41,365 nucleotides of DNA from Mycobacterium asiaticum (GTDB taxonomy: Bacteria; Actinomycetota; Actinomycetes; Mycobacteriales; Mycobacteriaceae), in contig NZ_LZKQ01000122.1 in NCBI RefSeq assembly GCF_001668675.1, forward strand, positions 1 through 41,365, read 5' to 3'. Under the pieces are notes generated by a model that saw nothing but the letters and a program-made list of their open reading frames with translations, was not told where the DNA came from and ran no database searches. Made by a program: the position numbers and the translations under genes. Every line of letters starts with the position of its first letter. The first letter of the stretch is position 1. Shown here one piece after another: positions 1-8,357 of this stretch.

Positions 1-182
1 GAGGTGATGCCGGCACCCATCAACCGGGCCAGCGGCTTGGCGCCACGGGCCTTCGCGTGTTCCTCGGTCTCGATGATCATCAGCGCCCCGGCCTCGCCGA
101 ACACGAAGCCGTCCCGGTCCTTGTCGAACGGTCGCGACGCGCGCTCTGGCTCGTCGTTTCGCGTCGACATGGCCCGCATCAT
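1..182 (-). other. Inverted fold-back copy of kasA sequence at window end
   Basis: Read on the minus strand, this stretch encodes a piece of KasA, including [22 protein letters not shown] and [20 protein letters not shown]. Bases 1-77 are an exact reverse complement of bases 178-254 in the plus-strand kasA that follows. The junction shares the bases ATCAT (178-182) between both arms. The inverted part extends about 100 bases further upstream in kasA than the direct part. This is the shape of a microhomology-mediated fold-back chimera from amplification or assembly. A genuine inverted duplication is the less likely alternative. Confidence 0.88.
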
Positions 183-690
183 CGAGACCGAGGAACACGC
201 GAAGGCCCGTGGCGCCAAGCCGCTGGCCCGGTTGATGGGTGCCGGCATCACCTCCGACGCCTTCCACATGGTTGCTCCGGACCCCAACGGCGAACGTGCC
301 GGCAAGGCGATGACGCGTGCGATGGAACTGGCGGGCCTGTCCCCCAGTGACATCGACCATGTCAACGCGCACGGAACCGCGACACCGATCGGCGATGCTG
401 CCGAAGCCAACGCAATTCGAGCGGCCGGTTGTGAATCCGCCGCTGTTTACGCGCCGAAGTCGGCGCTCGGGCACTCGATCGGCGCTGTTGGCGCGCTGGA
501 ATCGGTGCTGACGGTGCTGACCCTTCGGGACGGAGTCATCCCACCGACGCTGAATTATGAGACCCCCGATCCAGAGATCGACCTTGATGTTGTCGCTGGC
601 GAGCCTCGCTACGGCGAGTACCGCTACGCGATCAACAACTCGTTCGGCTTCGGTGGTCACAACGTGGCGCTCGCCTTCGGGCGCTACTGA
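178..690 (+). CDS. kasA: 3-oxoacyl-ACP synthase KasA, C-terminal part only
   Basis: KasA is the FAS-II beta-ketoacyl-ACP synthase that extends acyl-AcpM chains with malonyl-AcpM on the way to meromycolate. Only the last ~170 residues are present, beginning at [13 protein letters not shown]. They include the catalytic histidine motifs [13 protein letters not shown] and [15 protein letters not shown] and end in the family tail [15 protein letters not shown]. The nucleophilic cysteine half is missing because the sequence inverts at about 178-182. The reading frame happens to stay open leftward through the inverted segment, but those codons are antisense kasA and not part of the protein. kasB follows after 77 bases, as in the known fabD-acpM-kasA-kasB-accD6 operon. 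Confidence 0.93.
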   Translation: MIETEEHAKARGAKPLARLMGAGITSDAFHMVAPDPNGERAGKAMTRAMELAGLSPSDIDHVNAHGTATPIGDAAEANAIRAAGCESAAVYAPKSALGHSIGAVGALESVLTVLTLRDGVIPPTLNYETPDPEIDLDVVAGEPRYGEYRYAINNSFGFGGHNVALAFGRY

Positions 691-767
691 GCACGGCGTT
701 CGGCGACGACGCGGGCCCACGGGGTCCGCAGAGCTGGACAGGCACGGAAGGAACGTTTGTTACACCA

Positions 768-2021
768 ATGACGGAGCTGGTCACCGGGAAAACGCTCCCG
801 AATGTGGTCGTCACCGGCATCGCCATGACGACCGCCATAGCAACTGACGCCGAGAACACATGGAAGTGTCTACTCGACGGTCAAAGCGGGATCCGCAAGC
901 TCGACGACCCGTTCGTCGAGGAGTTCGACCTGCCGGTCAGAATCGGCGGTCACCTGCTGGAGGAGTTCGACCATCACCTGACTCGGGTCGAGCTGCGCCG
1001 TACCGGCTACCTGCAGCGGATGTCCACCGTGCTGAGTCGCCGTGTCTGGGAGAACGCCGGCTCGCCCGAGGTCGACCCGAACCGGCTGATGGTCTCCATC
1101 GGCACGGGGCTGGGCTCGTCCGAAGAGATGGTCTTCGCCTACGACGACATGCGCGCTCGTGGCATGAAGGCCGTCTCGCCACTGGGTGTACAGAAGTACA
1201 TGCCCAACGGTGCTGCCGCGGCGGTGGGGCTGGAACGCCACGCCCGGGCCGGCGTCATCACTCCGGTGTCGGCGTGCGCGTCAGGTTCTGAAGGCATTGC
1301 CCAGGCCTGGCGCAACATCGTCTTCGGGGAAGCCGACATGGCGATCTGCGGTGGTGTCGAGACCAGGATCGAAGCGGTGCCGATCGCGGCTTTCGCCCAG
1401 ATGCGCATCGTGATGTCCACCAAGAACGACGACCCGGTGGGCGCCTGCCGCCCGTTCGACCGGGACCGCAGCGGATTCGTATTCGGTGAGGCCGGCGCGC
1501 TGATGGTGATCGAGACCGAGGAGCACGCGAAGGCTCGTGGGGCCAACATCCTGGCCCGCATCATGGGCGCCAGCATCACCTCGGACGGCTACCACATGGT
1601 GGCGCCGGACCCCAACGGCGAACGCGCCGGGCACGCGATGAGCCGGGCAATCCAGCTGGCCGGGATCACCCCGGCCGAGATCGACCACGTCAACGCCCAC
1701 GCCACCGGCACATCGGTTGGTGACGTGGCCGAGGGCCGGGCGATCAACAACGCGCTGGGCGGCCACAAGCCGGCCGTGTACGCGCCGAAAGCCGCTCTCG
1801 GCCACTCGGTGGGTGCGGTCGGCGCGGTGGAGTCAATCCTGACCGTGCTGGCGTTGCGGGACCAGGTCGTCCCGCCGACGCTGAACCTGGAAAACCTCGA
1901 CCCGGAGATCGATCTGGACGTGGTGGCCGGGAAACCACGGCCGGGGAACTACCGGTTCGCCATCAACAACTCGTTCGGATTCGGCGGTCACAACGTGGCG
2001 ATCGCTTTCGGGCGGTACTAG
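768..2021 (+). CDS. kasB: 3-oxoacyl-ACP synthase KasB
   Basis: KasB performs the later FAS-II condensations that give full-length mycolic acids. The 417-residue product starts MTELVTGK, as in the tuberculosis protein. The Cys-His-His triad is visible: Cys170 in VSACASGSE, His311 in [10 protein letters not shown] and His346 in ALGHSVGAV. The C-terminal glycine-rich motif [18 protein letters not shown] is present. It is paralogous to the kasA fragment just upstream. A weak AAGGA lies about 15 bases before the ATG, so translation may depend on coupling to kasA. It is followed by accD6 after 79 bases on the same strand. Confidence 0.97.
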   Translation: MTELVTGKTLPNVVVTGIAMTTAIATDAENTWKCLLDGQSGIRKLDDPFVEEFDLPVRIGGHLLEEFDHHLTRVELRRTGYLQRMSTVLSRRVWENAGSPEVDPNRLMVSIGTGLGSSEEMVFAYDDMRARGMKAVSPLGVQKYMPNGAAAAVGLERHARAGVITPVSACASGSEGIAQAWRNIVFGEADMAICGGVETRIEAVPIAAFAQMRIVMSTKNDDPVGACRPFDRDRSGFVFGEAGALMVIETEEHAKARGANILARIMGASITSDGYHMVAPDPNGERAGHAMSRAIQLAGITPAEIDHVNAHATGTSVGDVAEGRAINNALGGHKPAVYAPKAALGHSVGAVGAVESILTVLALRDQVVPPTLNLENLDPEIDLDVVAGKPRPGNYRFAINNSFGFGGHNVAIAFGRY

Positions 2022-2100
2022 AGGGCGCGCCTACTAGAAAACGCCAAGGATCACCCGATACAACCAGAGCAAGCATCACTGTCGAACTAGGAGACCTGCG

Positions 2101-3522
2101 ATGACAATCATGGCCCCCGAGGCGGTTGGCGAGTCGCTCGACCCTCGCGATCCGCTACTGCGTCTGAGCAACTTCTTCGACGACGGCAGCATCGAATTGC
2201 TGCACGAGCGCGACCGCTCTGGTGTGCTGGCGGCGGCGGGCACCGTCAACGGTGTCCGCACCATCGGGTTCTGCACCGACGGCACGGTGATGGGCGGCGC
2301 CATGGGCGTCGAGGGGTGCGCCCACATCGTGAACGCCTACGACACCGCCATTGAGGAGCAGAGCCCGATCGTGGGTATCTGGCATTCCGGCGGTGCCCGG
2401 CTGGCCGAGGGCGTGCGGGCGCTGCACGCCGTCGGGCAGGTCTTCGAGGCCATGATCCGTGCGTCCGGCTACATCCCGCAGATCTCGGTGGTTGTCGGCT
2501 TCGCGGCCGGCGGTGCCGCTTACGGGCCGGCGCTGACCGACGTCATCGTGATGGCGCCGGAAAGCCGCGTGTTCGTCACCGGTCCGGACGTGGTGCGCAG
2601 TGTCACCGGCGAGGACGTCGACATGGCCTCGCTCGGTGGACCCGAGACCCACCACAAGAAGTCCGGTGTGTGCCACATCGTCGCCGACGACGAGCTCGAC
2701 GCCTACGAGCGCGGTCGCCGGTTGGTCGGATTGTTCTGCCAGCAAGGTCATTTCGACCGCAGCAAGGCCGAGGCCGGCGACACCGACATCCGGGCGTTGC
2801 TGCCCGAGTCCGCGCGACGGGCCTACGACGTGCACCCGATCGTCACCGCGATCCTGGACGAGGACACTCCGTTCGACGAGTTCCAGGCCAAGTGGGCGCC
2901 GTCGATGGTGGTCGGCCTGGGCCGGCTGTCGGGTCGGACGGTCGGCGTGCTGGCCAACAACCCGCTGCGGCTGGGTGGCTGCCTGAACTCCGAAAGTGCC
3001 GAGAAGGCAGCGCGTTTCGTACGCCTGTGCGACGCGTTCGGTATTCCGCTGGTGGTCATCGTGGACGTGCCGGGGTATCTGCCCGGTGTCGACCAGGAGT
3101 GGGGCGGCGTGGTGCGACGCGGCGCCAAGCTGCTGCACGCGTTCGGTGAGGCCACCGTTCCGCGCGTCACGCTGGTCACGCGAAAGATCTACGGCGGGGC
3201 CTACATTGCGATGAACTCGCGCTCGCTGAACGCCACCAAGGTGTTTGCCTGGCCGGACGCCGAGGTTGCCGTGATGGGCGCGAAGGCGGCCGTGGGCATC
3301 CTGCACAAGCGCAAGCTGGCCGCCGCGCCCGAGCACGAGCGCGAAGCGCTGCACGACGAGCTGGCCGCCGAGCACGAGCGCATCGCCGGTGGTGTGGACA
3401 GCGCCATCGATATCGGTGTGGTGGACGAGAAGATCGACCCGTCGCACACCCGCAGCAAGCTCACCGAGGCGCTCGCTCAGGCCCCCGCCCGCCGCGGCCG
3501 CCACAAGAACATCCCGCTGTAG
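2101..3522 (+). CDS. accD6: Acyl-CoA carboxylase carboxyltransferase subunit AccD6
   Basis: AccD6 is the carboxyltransferase beta subunit that works with a biotinylated alpha subunit (AccA3 in M. tuberculosis) to make malonyl-CoA for FAS-I and FAS-II. The 473 residues equal the usual length. Crotonase-fold oxyanion loops are visible as FAAGGAAYGPAL (N-terminal half) and KIYGGAYIAMNS (C-terminal half). An AGGAG at 2089-2093 sits seven bases before the ATG and fixes the start. It closes the kasA-kasB-accD6 operon and is followed by a strong hairpin at 3538-3593. Confidence 0.96.
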   Translation: MTIMAPEAVGESLDPRDPLLRLSNFFDDGSIELLHERDRSGVLAAAGTVNGVRTIGFCTDGTVMGGAMGVEGCAHIVNAYDTAIEEQSPIVGIWHSGGARLAEGVRALHAVGQVFEAMIRASGYIPQISVVVGFAAGGAAYGPALTDVIVMAPESRVFVTGPDVVRSVTGEDVDMASLGGPETHHKKSGVCHIVADDELDAYERGRRLVGLFCQQGHFDRSKAEAGDTDIRALLPESARRAYDVHPIVTAILDEDTPFDEFQAKWAPSMVVGLGRLSGRTVGVLANNPLRLGGCLNSESAEKAARFVRLCDAFGIPLVVIVDVPGYLPGVDQEWGGVVRRGAKLLHAFGEATVPRVTLVTRKIYGGAYIAMNSRSLNATKVFAWPDAEVAVMGAKAAVGILHKRKLAAAPEHEREALHDELAAEHERIAGGVDSAIDIGVVDEKIDPSHTRSKLTEALAQAPARRGRHKNIPL

Positions 3523-3537
3523 GTCACCTCTTCCCGC

Positions 3538-3593
3538 GAGCAGACGCTGACGCCCCCGTTTCGTGCCCGAAACGGGGGCGTCAGCGTCTGCTC
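3538..3593. terminator. Long GAGCAGACG-type hairpin, copy 1
   Basis: A perfect 26-base-pair stem (3538-3563 with 3568-3593) with the four-base loop tgcc. It begins GAGCAGACGC and ends GCGTCTGCTC. It lies 16 bases after accD6 and 23 bases before the 3' end of the convergent gene, so it can end transcription from both sides. There is no T-tract, which is common for mycobacterial terminators. It is the most perfect of five related hairpins in the window. Confidence 0.8.
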
Positions 3594-3615
3594 ACCCACA
3601 AGCAATTGGGATTGA

Positions 3616-4038
3616 TCAAGCCGACAGCCGGGCCGCCGCAACCAGAGGTGCATGGTTCGGCCGTGGTTTCTCCTCAGGGCTGTTGCTGCCCACTGGGACA
3701 ACCGCCATCCCGTGGCGTGGCCGCTGACTGCCACGTTGGCGACGGTATGTCTTCAGATACTGATCGATCTCATCCCGCCGCAACGGCGTCGCGAAGATAC
3801 TGGTGTTGTTGGCGGAGTCGCCAACGCTGTGTGACTGGTCGAGCCTGCGAGAGCCGGCCCGGAACCCTGCAACCGCTACGACCAGACAAACAATCAGTCC
3901 AACGGCGGCGGCAATGGCCAGTGCGCTTTCAGCGGCGAGGGCGGCTACGAGCCCCCCGAGGAAGGCGAAAGCCAAAAGCAGCGATAAGTAAGCGAGTCCA
4001 ACGACGTACACAGTCCGAAATTGCTTCAACACACACAT
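3616..4038 (-). CDS. Small hypothetical membrane protein
   Basis: Not recognised. The product of ~140 residues has two predicted membrane segments near the N-terminus (VYVVGLAYLSLLLAFAFLGG and IAAAVGLIVCLVVAVAGF). A polar cytoplasmic-type tail follows, with the protein-like stretch FATPLRRDEIDQYLKTYRR and a basic, proline-containing end. The start is uncertain: GTG 4059, ATG 4038 and GTG 4032 are all in frame, and an AAAAGG at 4042-4047 would best serve GTG 4032. It is divergent from the TetR gene at 4161, with a dyad-rich region between them, so it is a plausible target of that regulator. Confidence 0.6.
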   Translation of the reverse strand: MCVLKQFRTVYVVGLAYLSLLLAFAFLGGLVAALAAESALAIAAAVGLIVCLVVAVAGFRAGSRRLDQSHSVGDSANNTSIFATPLRRDEIDQYLKTYRRQRGSQRPRHGMAVVPVGSNSPEEKPRPNHAPLVAAARLSA

Positions 4039-4066
4039 CACCCTTTTCGATCTGAACACCGACCAC

Positions 4067-4113
4067 CGATACTGCTACGCTACGCGTATCGTATCGCTAC
4101 GTTCAGTGTAGCG
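4067..4113. promoter_or_regulatory. Dyad-rich intergenic region, candidate TetR operator
   Basis: The best dyad is CGCTAC-N7-GTAGCG at 4095-4113. A second, CGATAC-N13-GTATCG, lies at 4067-4091, with TACGCGTA at 4081-4088 inside it. A CATAAT -10-like hexamer follows at 4114-4119. The site lies between the divergent small membrane protein and the TetR gene, the usual place for an autoregulatory operator. Assignment to this regulator is inference. Confidence 0.5.
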
Positions 4114-4160
4114 CATAATGGAGCAGCAATATTCCCGTCGAGCCAGAACGGTGGAGCTAG

Positions 4161-4709
4161 ATGGTGCAGCGGCAGGCTGTCGAAGACGGCATCGCACAGT
4201 CCACGCTGGCCTTGTTGCGCGCCGGCGGTCCGCGCGCGGTTACGGTCGAGGCGGTTGCCTCGCACTCGGGCATCGCGAAGACAACGATTTACCGACGTCA
4301 TCCCAATCGCCGGGACATGCTGTCCAGCGCCCTGGCACGAGTGGCCTCGCCCGAACCGCTGGACCCCCGGACGGAGGCACCCGATCGGCTTCGCTGGGTG
4401 GTCAAACATGCCGTCGAGATGATCGAGGACGGCATCGGACTTGGCGGCCTGGCGGCAATGCTCACCGAGGACGACCCCGAATTCGCCGCCTCGTTCCGAC
4501 AGATCCTTTTCGACCAGCGCGCGAAACTCGCTGCCGCGATCGATCTGGGGAAAGCCGATGGTTCGATGCGGGCCGACCTCGATGCCGAGACGTTGATCGA
4601 TGCGGTGGTCGGCGCCTACATCGCCGAAAGTGCCCGCACCGGATCGGTCGCGGATGGCTGGGAAGAGCGGTTGTTCAACCTTCTCTGGCCCGCCGCGCAA
4701 GCGGGGTGA
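4161..4709 (+). CDS. TetR/AcrR-family transcriptional regulator
   Basis: A 182-residue one-component regulator. The N-terminal helix-turn-helix is seen as VTVEAVASHSGIAKTTIYRR at about residues 29-48, followed by the typical HPNRRDML. The C-terminal half is the variable ligand-binding and dimerisation domain. GGAG at 4153-4156 lies four bases before the ATG. It is divergent from the small membrane protein gene across a dyad-rich spacer, and convergent with the MHS transporter gene, from which a hairpin at 4721-4775 separates it. The ligand is unknown. Confidence 0.88.
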   Translation: MVQRQAVEDGIAQSTLALLRAGGPRAVTVEAVASHSGIAKTTIYRRHPNRRDMLSSALARVASPEPLDPRTEAPDRLRWVVKHAVEMIEDGIGLGGLAAMLTEDDPEFAASFRQILFDQRAKLAAAIDLGKADGSMRADLDAETLIDAVVGAYIAESARTGSVADGWEERLFNLLWPAAQAG

Positions 4710-4720
4710 GGACCCCGCGC

Positions 4721-4775
4721 GAGCAGACGCAAAAGCCCCCGTTTCGAGTTCGAACCGGGGCTTTCACGTCTGCTC
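4721..4775. terminator. Long GAGCAGACG-type hairpin, copy 2
   Basis: Outer arms GAGCAGACG and CGTCTGCTC pair exactly, two mismatched positions follow, then AAAGCCCC pairs with GGGGCTTT. It sits between the convergent TetR and transporter genes. The right arm overlaps the transporter stop: the TGA at 4776-4774 on the minus strand is the first part of TGAGCAGACG, so the repeat supplies the stop codon. Confidence 0.75.
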
Positions 4776-6183
4776 ACCCAACACTGTCGCCCACCAACAA
4801 CCGCGCTTCCTCCTCGGTCTCGACCGACGGCCCGGACCCCGGCAACGGCTTACCGGCTACCTCTGGCGTGAACAACAGCGTCACCACACCCACGACCCCG
4901 GCGAACATCAGCATGTAGGCCGGCACCAACTGATTACCGGTGGCAGATACCAGTGCCTGGGCGATCAGCGGCGTCACACCCCCAACCGTCGATATCGACA
5001 GGTTGTACGAAATCGCCAGCGCCCCATAGCGAACCTTGGTGGGAAACAAGGCGGGCAGCGCCGACGGCGTCGTGCTGTCAAAGCACAACTCCATCAGCCC
5101 CACCAACAGCACACCGATGAAGATCACCGGATAGGCCGAGCCGTGCAGCATCAGCAGAAACGCCGGGATCGACGCCACGATCAGCAGCCCACACCCAGTA
5201 CGCATGATCGGTTTCACCCCGAGCCGGTCCGACAGCTTCGCCACGAACACGATCGTCGCCATCAGCACGGCCAGCGTCGCCACGATCATCACCAGCGCGG
5301 GCGTCTCGGCAACGTGCACAACGGTTTTCAAGTAGGTGGGCAGGTAGCCGGTGACCATGAAGTCGGCAACCTGGGAGGTCAGCACCAGCGCAGCGCAGAT
5401 CAGCATCGGCCGCCACTGCTCCACCACCGTGCGCCGGAACTGATTGCCATTTTCCTCGGCCTCCGCCTCCTGATGGGCCTGCTCGAAGGCCGGAGACTCG
5501 CCCAGCCGCAGCCGCATGTACAGCGCGATCAACCCCAGCGGCGCCGCCAGCAGCAGCGGCACCCGCCACCCCCAGGCCAGCCAGTCGTCGTCGGGCAGCC
5601 ACGCCTGCAGCCCGGTGACCAGGAACCCGGCCACCACGAAGCCGATCAGGTTGCCCAGCGGCAGAAACCCGACCAGCATGCCGCGCTTACGGTCCGGTGC
5701 CTGTTCGACCAGGTACGTCATCGCGCCGACGAACTCGCCGCCGGTCGACAGACCCTGAAAGATCCGGGCGACGACAAGCAGGATCGGCGCCCAGATCCCG
5801 ATCGTGCTGTAACCGGGCAGCAGACCGCTCATCGTCGTCCCGATCGTCATCATCATGATGGTGATCACCAGGACACGCTTACGACCGATGCGGTCACCGA
5901 GCGGGCCGAAGATCATGCCGCCCACCGGACGCACCACGAACGCCGCCGCCAGCGTGCCGAAGGTGGCGATCAGATGGACGGCGCTGGCGCTGTTGCCTGG
6001 ATAGAACACCTGGGCGATCGTGGTGGCGATGTAGCCGTAGACCCCGAAGTCGTACCACTCCATGACGTTGCCGATCGCGGTGCCGGTGATCGCACGAGAC
6101 ATCGCGCTGGAATCCGTCACGGTGATCTCGTCACGCGTCCACTGCTGGGGAGGCTGGGCAGGGCCAGAGGTGTTCATCGACAC
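4774..6183 (-). CDS. MHS-family MFS transporter (ProP/KgtP-like)
   Basis: A proton-coupled major facilitator of the metabolite:H+ symporter branch, 469 residues with about 12 membrane segments. Family marks are GNVMEWYDFGVYG at the first helix, PVGGMIFGPLGDRIGRKRVL in the 2-3 loop and ARIFQGLSTGGEFVGA in helix 4. Substrates of relatives include proline, betaine and dicarboxylates; the substrate here is not predictable. GTG 6183 or ATG 6177 can start it. It lies 44 bases after glpD1 on the same strand, so it could be the last gene of a TetR-glpD1-transporter operon. I do not recall a transporter at this place in M. tuberculosis. Confidence 0.9.
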   Translation of the reverse strand: MSMNTSGPAQPPQQWTRDEITVTDSSAMSRAITGTAIGNVMEWYDFGVYGYIATTIAQVFYPGNSASAVHLIATFGTLAAAFVVRPVGGMIFGPLGDRIGRKRVLVITIMMMTIGTTMSGLLPGYSTIGIWAPILLVVARIFQGLSTGGEFVGAMTYLVEQAPDRKRGMLVGFLPLGNLIGFVVAGFLVTGLQAWLPDDDWLAWGWRVPLLLAAPLGLIALYMRLRLGESPAFEQAHQEAEAEENGNQFRRTVVEQWRPMLICAALVLTSQVADFMVTGYLPTYLKTVVHVAETPALVMIVATLAVLMATIVFVAKLSDRLGVKPIMRTGCGLLIVASIPAFLLMLHGSAYPVIFIGVLLVGLMELCFDSTTPSALPALFPTKVRYGALAISYNLSISTVGGVTPLIAQALVSATGNQLVPAYMLMFAGVVGVVTLLFTPEVAGKPLPGSGPSVETEEEARLLVGDSVG

Positions 6184-6227
6184 GTCTGTTACCCCTACTA
6201 CAGCGGCTCGAACCAGCCGCGGCCGGG

Positions 6228-7766
6228 CTAACCCACCCCGGCCAGGAACTCCTCGGCCACCGAAACGACCTTCTCGCGGTCACGCGGCACCAGGCCGATA
6301 CGGGTACGACGATCGAGGATGTCGCCGACGTCGAGCGCGCCCTCGTGCGTCACCGCGTACTCGAACTCGGCCCGGGTGACGTCGATACCGTCGGCGACAG
6401 GGTCGGTGGGTCGCTCGCACTTCGCGGAGGCGACCACCGTCGCCGACTCGGCACCGTAGCGTGCCAGCAGCGAGTCGGGTATCCCCCGCCCCGGTCCCGC
6501 GGCCGGCCCCGGGTTCGCCGGAGCACCGACCAGCGGCAGGTTACGGGTCCGGCATGGTGCGGCGTGCAGCTGTCGCAGGCTGATGGCACGGTTCAGCACA
6601 TCCTCTGCCATGTACCGGTATTCGGTGAGTTTGCCGCCGACCACGCTGATTACGCCGGTCGGCGACTCGAAGATGGCGTGGTCGCGCGAGACGTCGGCGG
6701 TGCGGCCCGCACCGGTGTCAATCAGCGGCCGCAGTCCGGCGTAGGAGCCGATCACGTCGGAGGCCGAGACAGCCGTGCCCAGCGCCGTGTTCACCGTGTC
6801 CAGCAGGAAGGAAATTTCGGCCGAAGACGGTTCGGGCACATCGGGAATCGCACCCGGCGCGTCCTCGTCGGTCAGCCCCAGATAGATCCGTCCCAGCTGC
6901 TCGGGCATCGCGAACACGAACCTGTTGAGCTCCCCAGGAATCGGAATCGTCAGGGCCGCAGTCGGATTGCCGAACGCACTGGCGTCGAACACCAAATGCG
7001 TTCCCCGGCTTGGCCGTAACTTCAGCGCCGGGTCGATGTCCCCCGCCCACACTCCCGCGGCATTGACCACCGCACCGGCGGACACATCGAACGACTCACC
7101 GCTGCGCTGGTCGGTCAACCGCACCGAGGTGGCGGTCGCCTCGGACGCGGCGACGTAGGTAAGGATCCGCGCCCCATGCTGCGCCGCGGTGCGCGCGACG
7201 GCCGTCACCAGCCGGGCATCGTCGATCAACTGCCCGTCGTAGTTGAGCAGTCCCCCGGCCAGGCCGTCCCGCTGCACCGTGGGCGCCATCTCCACCACGC
7301 GGCTTGCCGAGATGCGCCGCGACCGGGGCAACGTCGACGACGAGGTACCCGCCAGCAGCCGCAGCGCGTCACCCGCCAGGAAGCCGACCCGCACCAGCGC
7401 ACGGCTCGCATAATTCATCGACGGCAACAACGGAACCAGTTGCGGCATCGCATGAACCAGGTGCGGCGCGTTGCGGGTCATCAGGATTCCGCGCTCGATA
7501 GCGCTGCGCCGGGCGATACCGATGTTGCCGCTGGCCAGGTAGCGCAGTCCGCCGTGCACCAGTTTCGAACTCCAGCGGCTGGTGCCGAACGCCAGGTCGT
7601 GCTTCTCCACCAGTGCGGTCCGTAATCCACGGGACGCCGCGTCCAACGCGATTCCGACGCCGGTGATGCCGCCGCCGATCACGACGACGTCCAGCGGTTC
7701 ACCGTCGGCCAGGGCTTCGAGCTCGGAGGTGCGACGGGCGGCGTTCAACGCGGTCGAGTGATCCAT
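6228..7766 (-). CDS. glpD1: Glycerol-3-phosphate dehydrogenase GlpD1 (FAD-dependent)
   Basis: Oxidises sn-glycerol 3-phosphate to dihydroxyacetone phosphate at the membrane and passes electrons to quinone. The 512 residues match the usual length. The Rossmann FAD motif VVVIGGGITGVGIALDA is at about residues 27-43. The family signatures FGTSRWSSKLVHGGLRYL and SVVGGKLTEYRYMAED are present. The ATG overlaps the stop of the upstream TetR gene as TGATG (7768-7764), so the two are probably translationally coupled. This order matches Rv2250c-glpD1 (Rv2249c). Confidence 0.95.
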   Translation of the reverse strand: MDHSTALNAARRTSELEALADGEPLDVVVIGGGITGVGIALDAASRGLRTALVEKHDLAFGTSRWSSKLVHGGLRYLASGNIGIARRSAIERGILMTRNAPHLVHAMPQLVPLLPSMNYASRALVRVGFLAGDALRLLAGTSSSTLPRSRRISASRVVEMAPTVQRDGLAGGLLNYDGQLIDDARLVTAVARTAAQHGARILTYVAASEATATSVRLTDQRSGESFDVSAGAVVNAAGVWAGDIDPALKLRPSRGTHLVFDASAFGNPTAALTIPIPGELNRFVFAMPEQLGRIYLGLTDEDAPGAIPDVPEPSSAEISFLLDTVNTALGTAVSASDVIGSYAGLRPLIDTGAGRTADVSRDHAIFESPTGVISVVGGKLTEYRYMAEDVLNRAISLRQLHAAPCRTRNLPLVGAPANPGPAAGPGRGIPDSLLARYGAESATVVASAKCERPTDPVADGIDVTRAEFEYAVTHEGALDVGDILDRRTRIGLVPRDREKVVSVAEEFLAGVG

Positions 7767-8338
7767 CAGGACAGGTATCCATTCAGTGAGTGGGTGAGTT
7801 CGGCGGCGAGTGCTTCGTCGTCGAGGATCGGTTTGACGATGTCGACGGATTGGATGGTCGATTGGGCGATCAGCAACACCATGGTCGCGAGCTGGCGCGG
7901 GTCGCCGGGCCGCACGCTGCCCGACCGCTGCGCGACTTCCAACCGCGCCGCCATGCCTTCGATCAGGAACAACTGGCTGGCGCCCAGGCGCTCGGTGATG
8001 TAGACGCGCGCCAGCTCCGAGTGCATCACCGACATGATCAGTTCGTCGCGGCGCAACCGGTTGGCCACCGCGACCACCTGGTTCACCAGCGCCTCGCGGT
8101 CGTCGCCGTCGAACGGCACCTCGCGCATGACCGTGGTGATGTGGTTGGTCAGCAGGGTCGACATGATCGACTGCGTGTCCGGCCAGCGCCGGTAGACCGT
8201 CGGGCGGCTCACGCCGGCGCGGCGGGCGATCTCGGCGAGCGTCACCCGGTCGGCGCCGAAATTCACCACACAGCTCGCAGCCGCGGCAAGTATGCGATCC
8301 CCGGTGTCCGAATTAGGATCGTTACTCATTGACATCAT
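7766..8338 (-). CDS. TetR-family regulator upstream of glpD1 (Rv2250c-like)
   Basis: About 190 residues beginning MMSMSNDPNSDTG. The helix-turn-helix is VTLAEIARRAGVSRPTVYRR, followed by WPDTQSIM. A longer open frame to 8428 exists but would overlap the divergent oxidase gene by 73 bases, so I reject it. ATG 8338 lies seven bases after the minus-strand -10 hexamer TACAGT, which predicts a leaderless mRNA; ATG 8335 and 8329 are alternatives. The gene ends in a TGATG overlap with glpD1. It probably controls both its own operon and the divergent oxidase-dagK operon through the palindrome at 8337-8357. Confidence 0.9.
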   Translation of the reverse strand: MMSMSNDPNSDTGDRILAAAASCVVNFGADRVTLAEIARRAGVSRPTVYRRWPDTQSIMSTLLTNHITTVMREVPFDGDDREALVNQVVAVANRLRRDELIMSVMHSELARVYITERLGASQLFLIEGMAARLEVAQRSGSVRPGDPRQLATMVLLIAQSTIQSVDIVKPILDDEALAAELTHSLNGYLS

Positions 8339-8357
8339 GTGTAATACTGTAACGCAT
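8337..8357. promoter_or_regulatory. Divergent leaderless promoter and palindromic operator
   Basis: ATGtGTaAtACTgTaACgCAT is an imperfect 21-base palindrome (7 of 10 arm pairs match). It contains the plus-strand -10 TACTGT (8345-8350), five bases before ATG 8356. It also contains the minus-strand -10 TACAGT (8351-8346), seven bases before ATG 8338. The two -10 elements nearly coincide, so both genes should be leaderless, and one bound dimer would cover both promoters. Confidence 0.7.

Noticed and set aside
4..690. Continuous 228-codon frame read as one protein
   Set aside because: Codons before about 178 are antisense kasA from the fold-back; only the part from 178 is KasA.
178..2021. Similarity between kasA and kasB as a recent tandem repeat
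   Set aside because: This is ancient paralogy kept in all mycobacteria; the two differ at many codons.
2155..3504. 449-codon minus-strand frame
   Set aside because: Antisense of accD6, typical of high-GC coding sequence; His/Arg-rich without motifs.
4600..6231. 543-codon plus-strand frame rich in Arg, His and Gln
   Set aside because: Antisense shadow of the MHS transporter with composition unlike a real protein.
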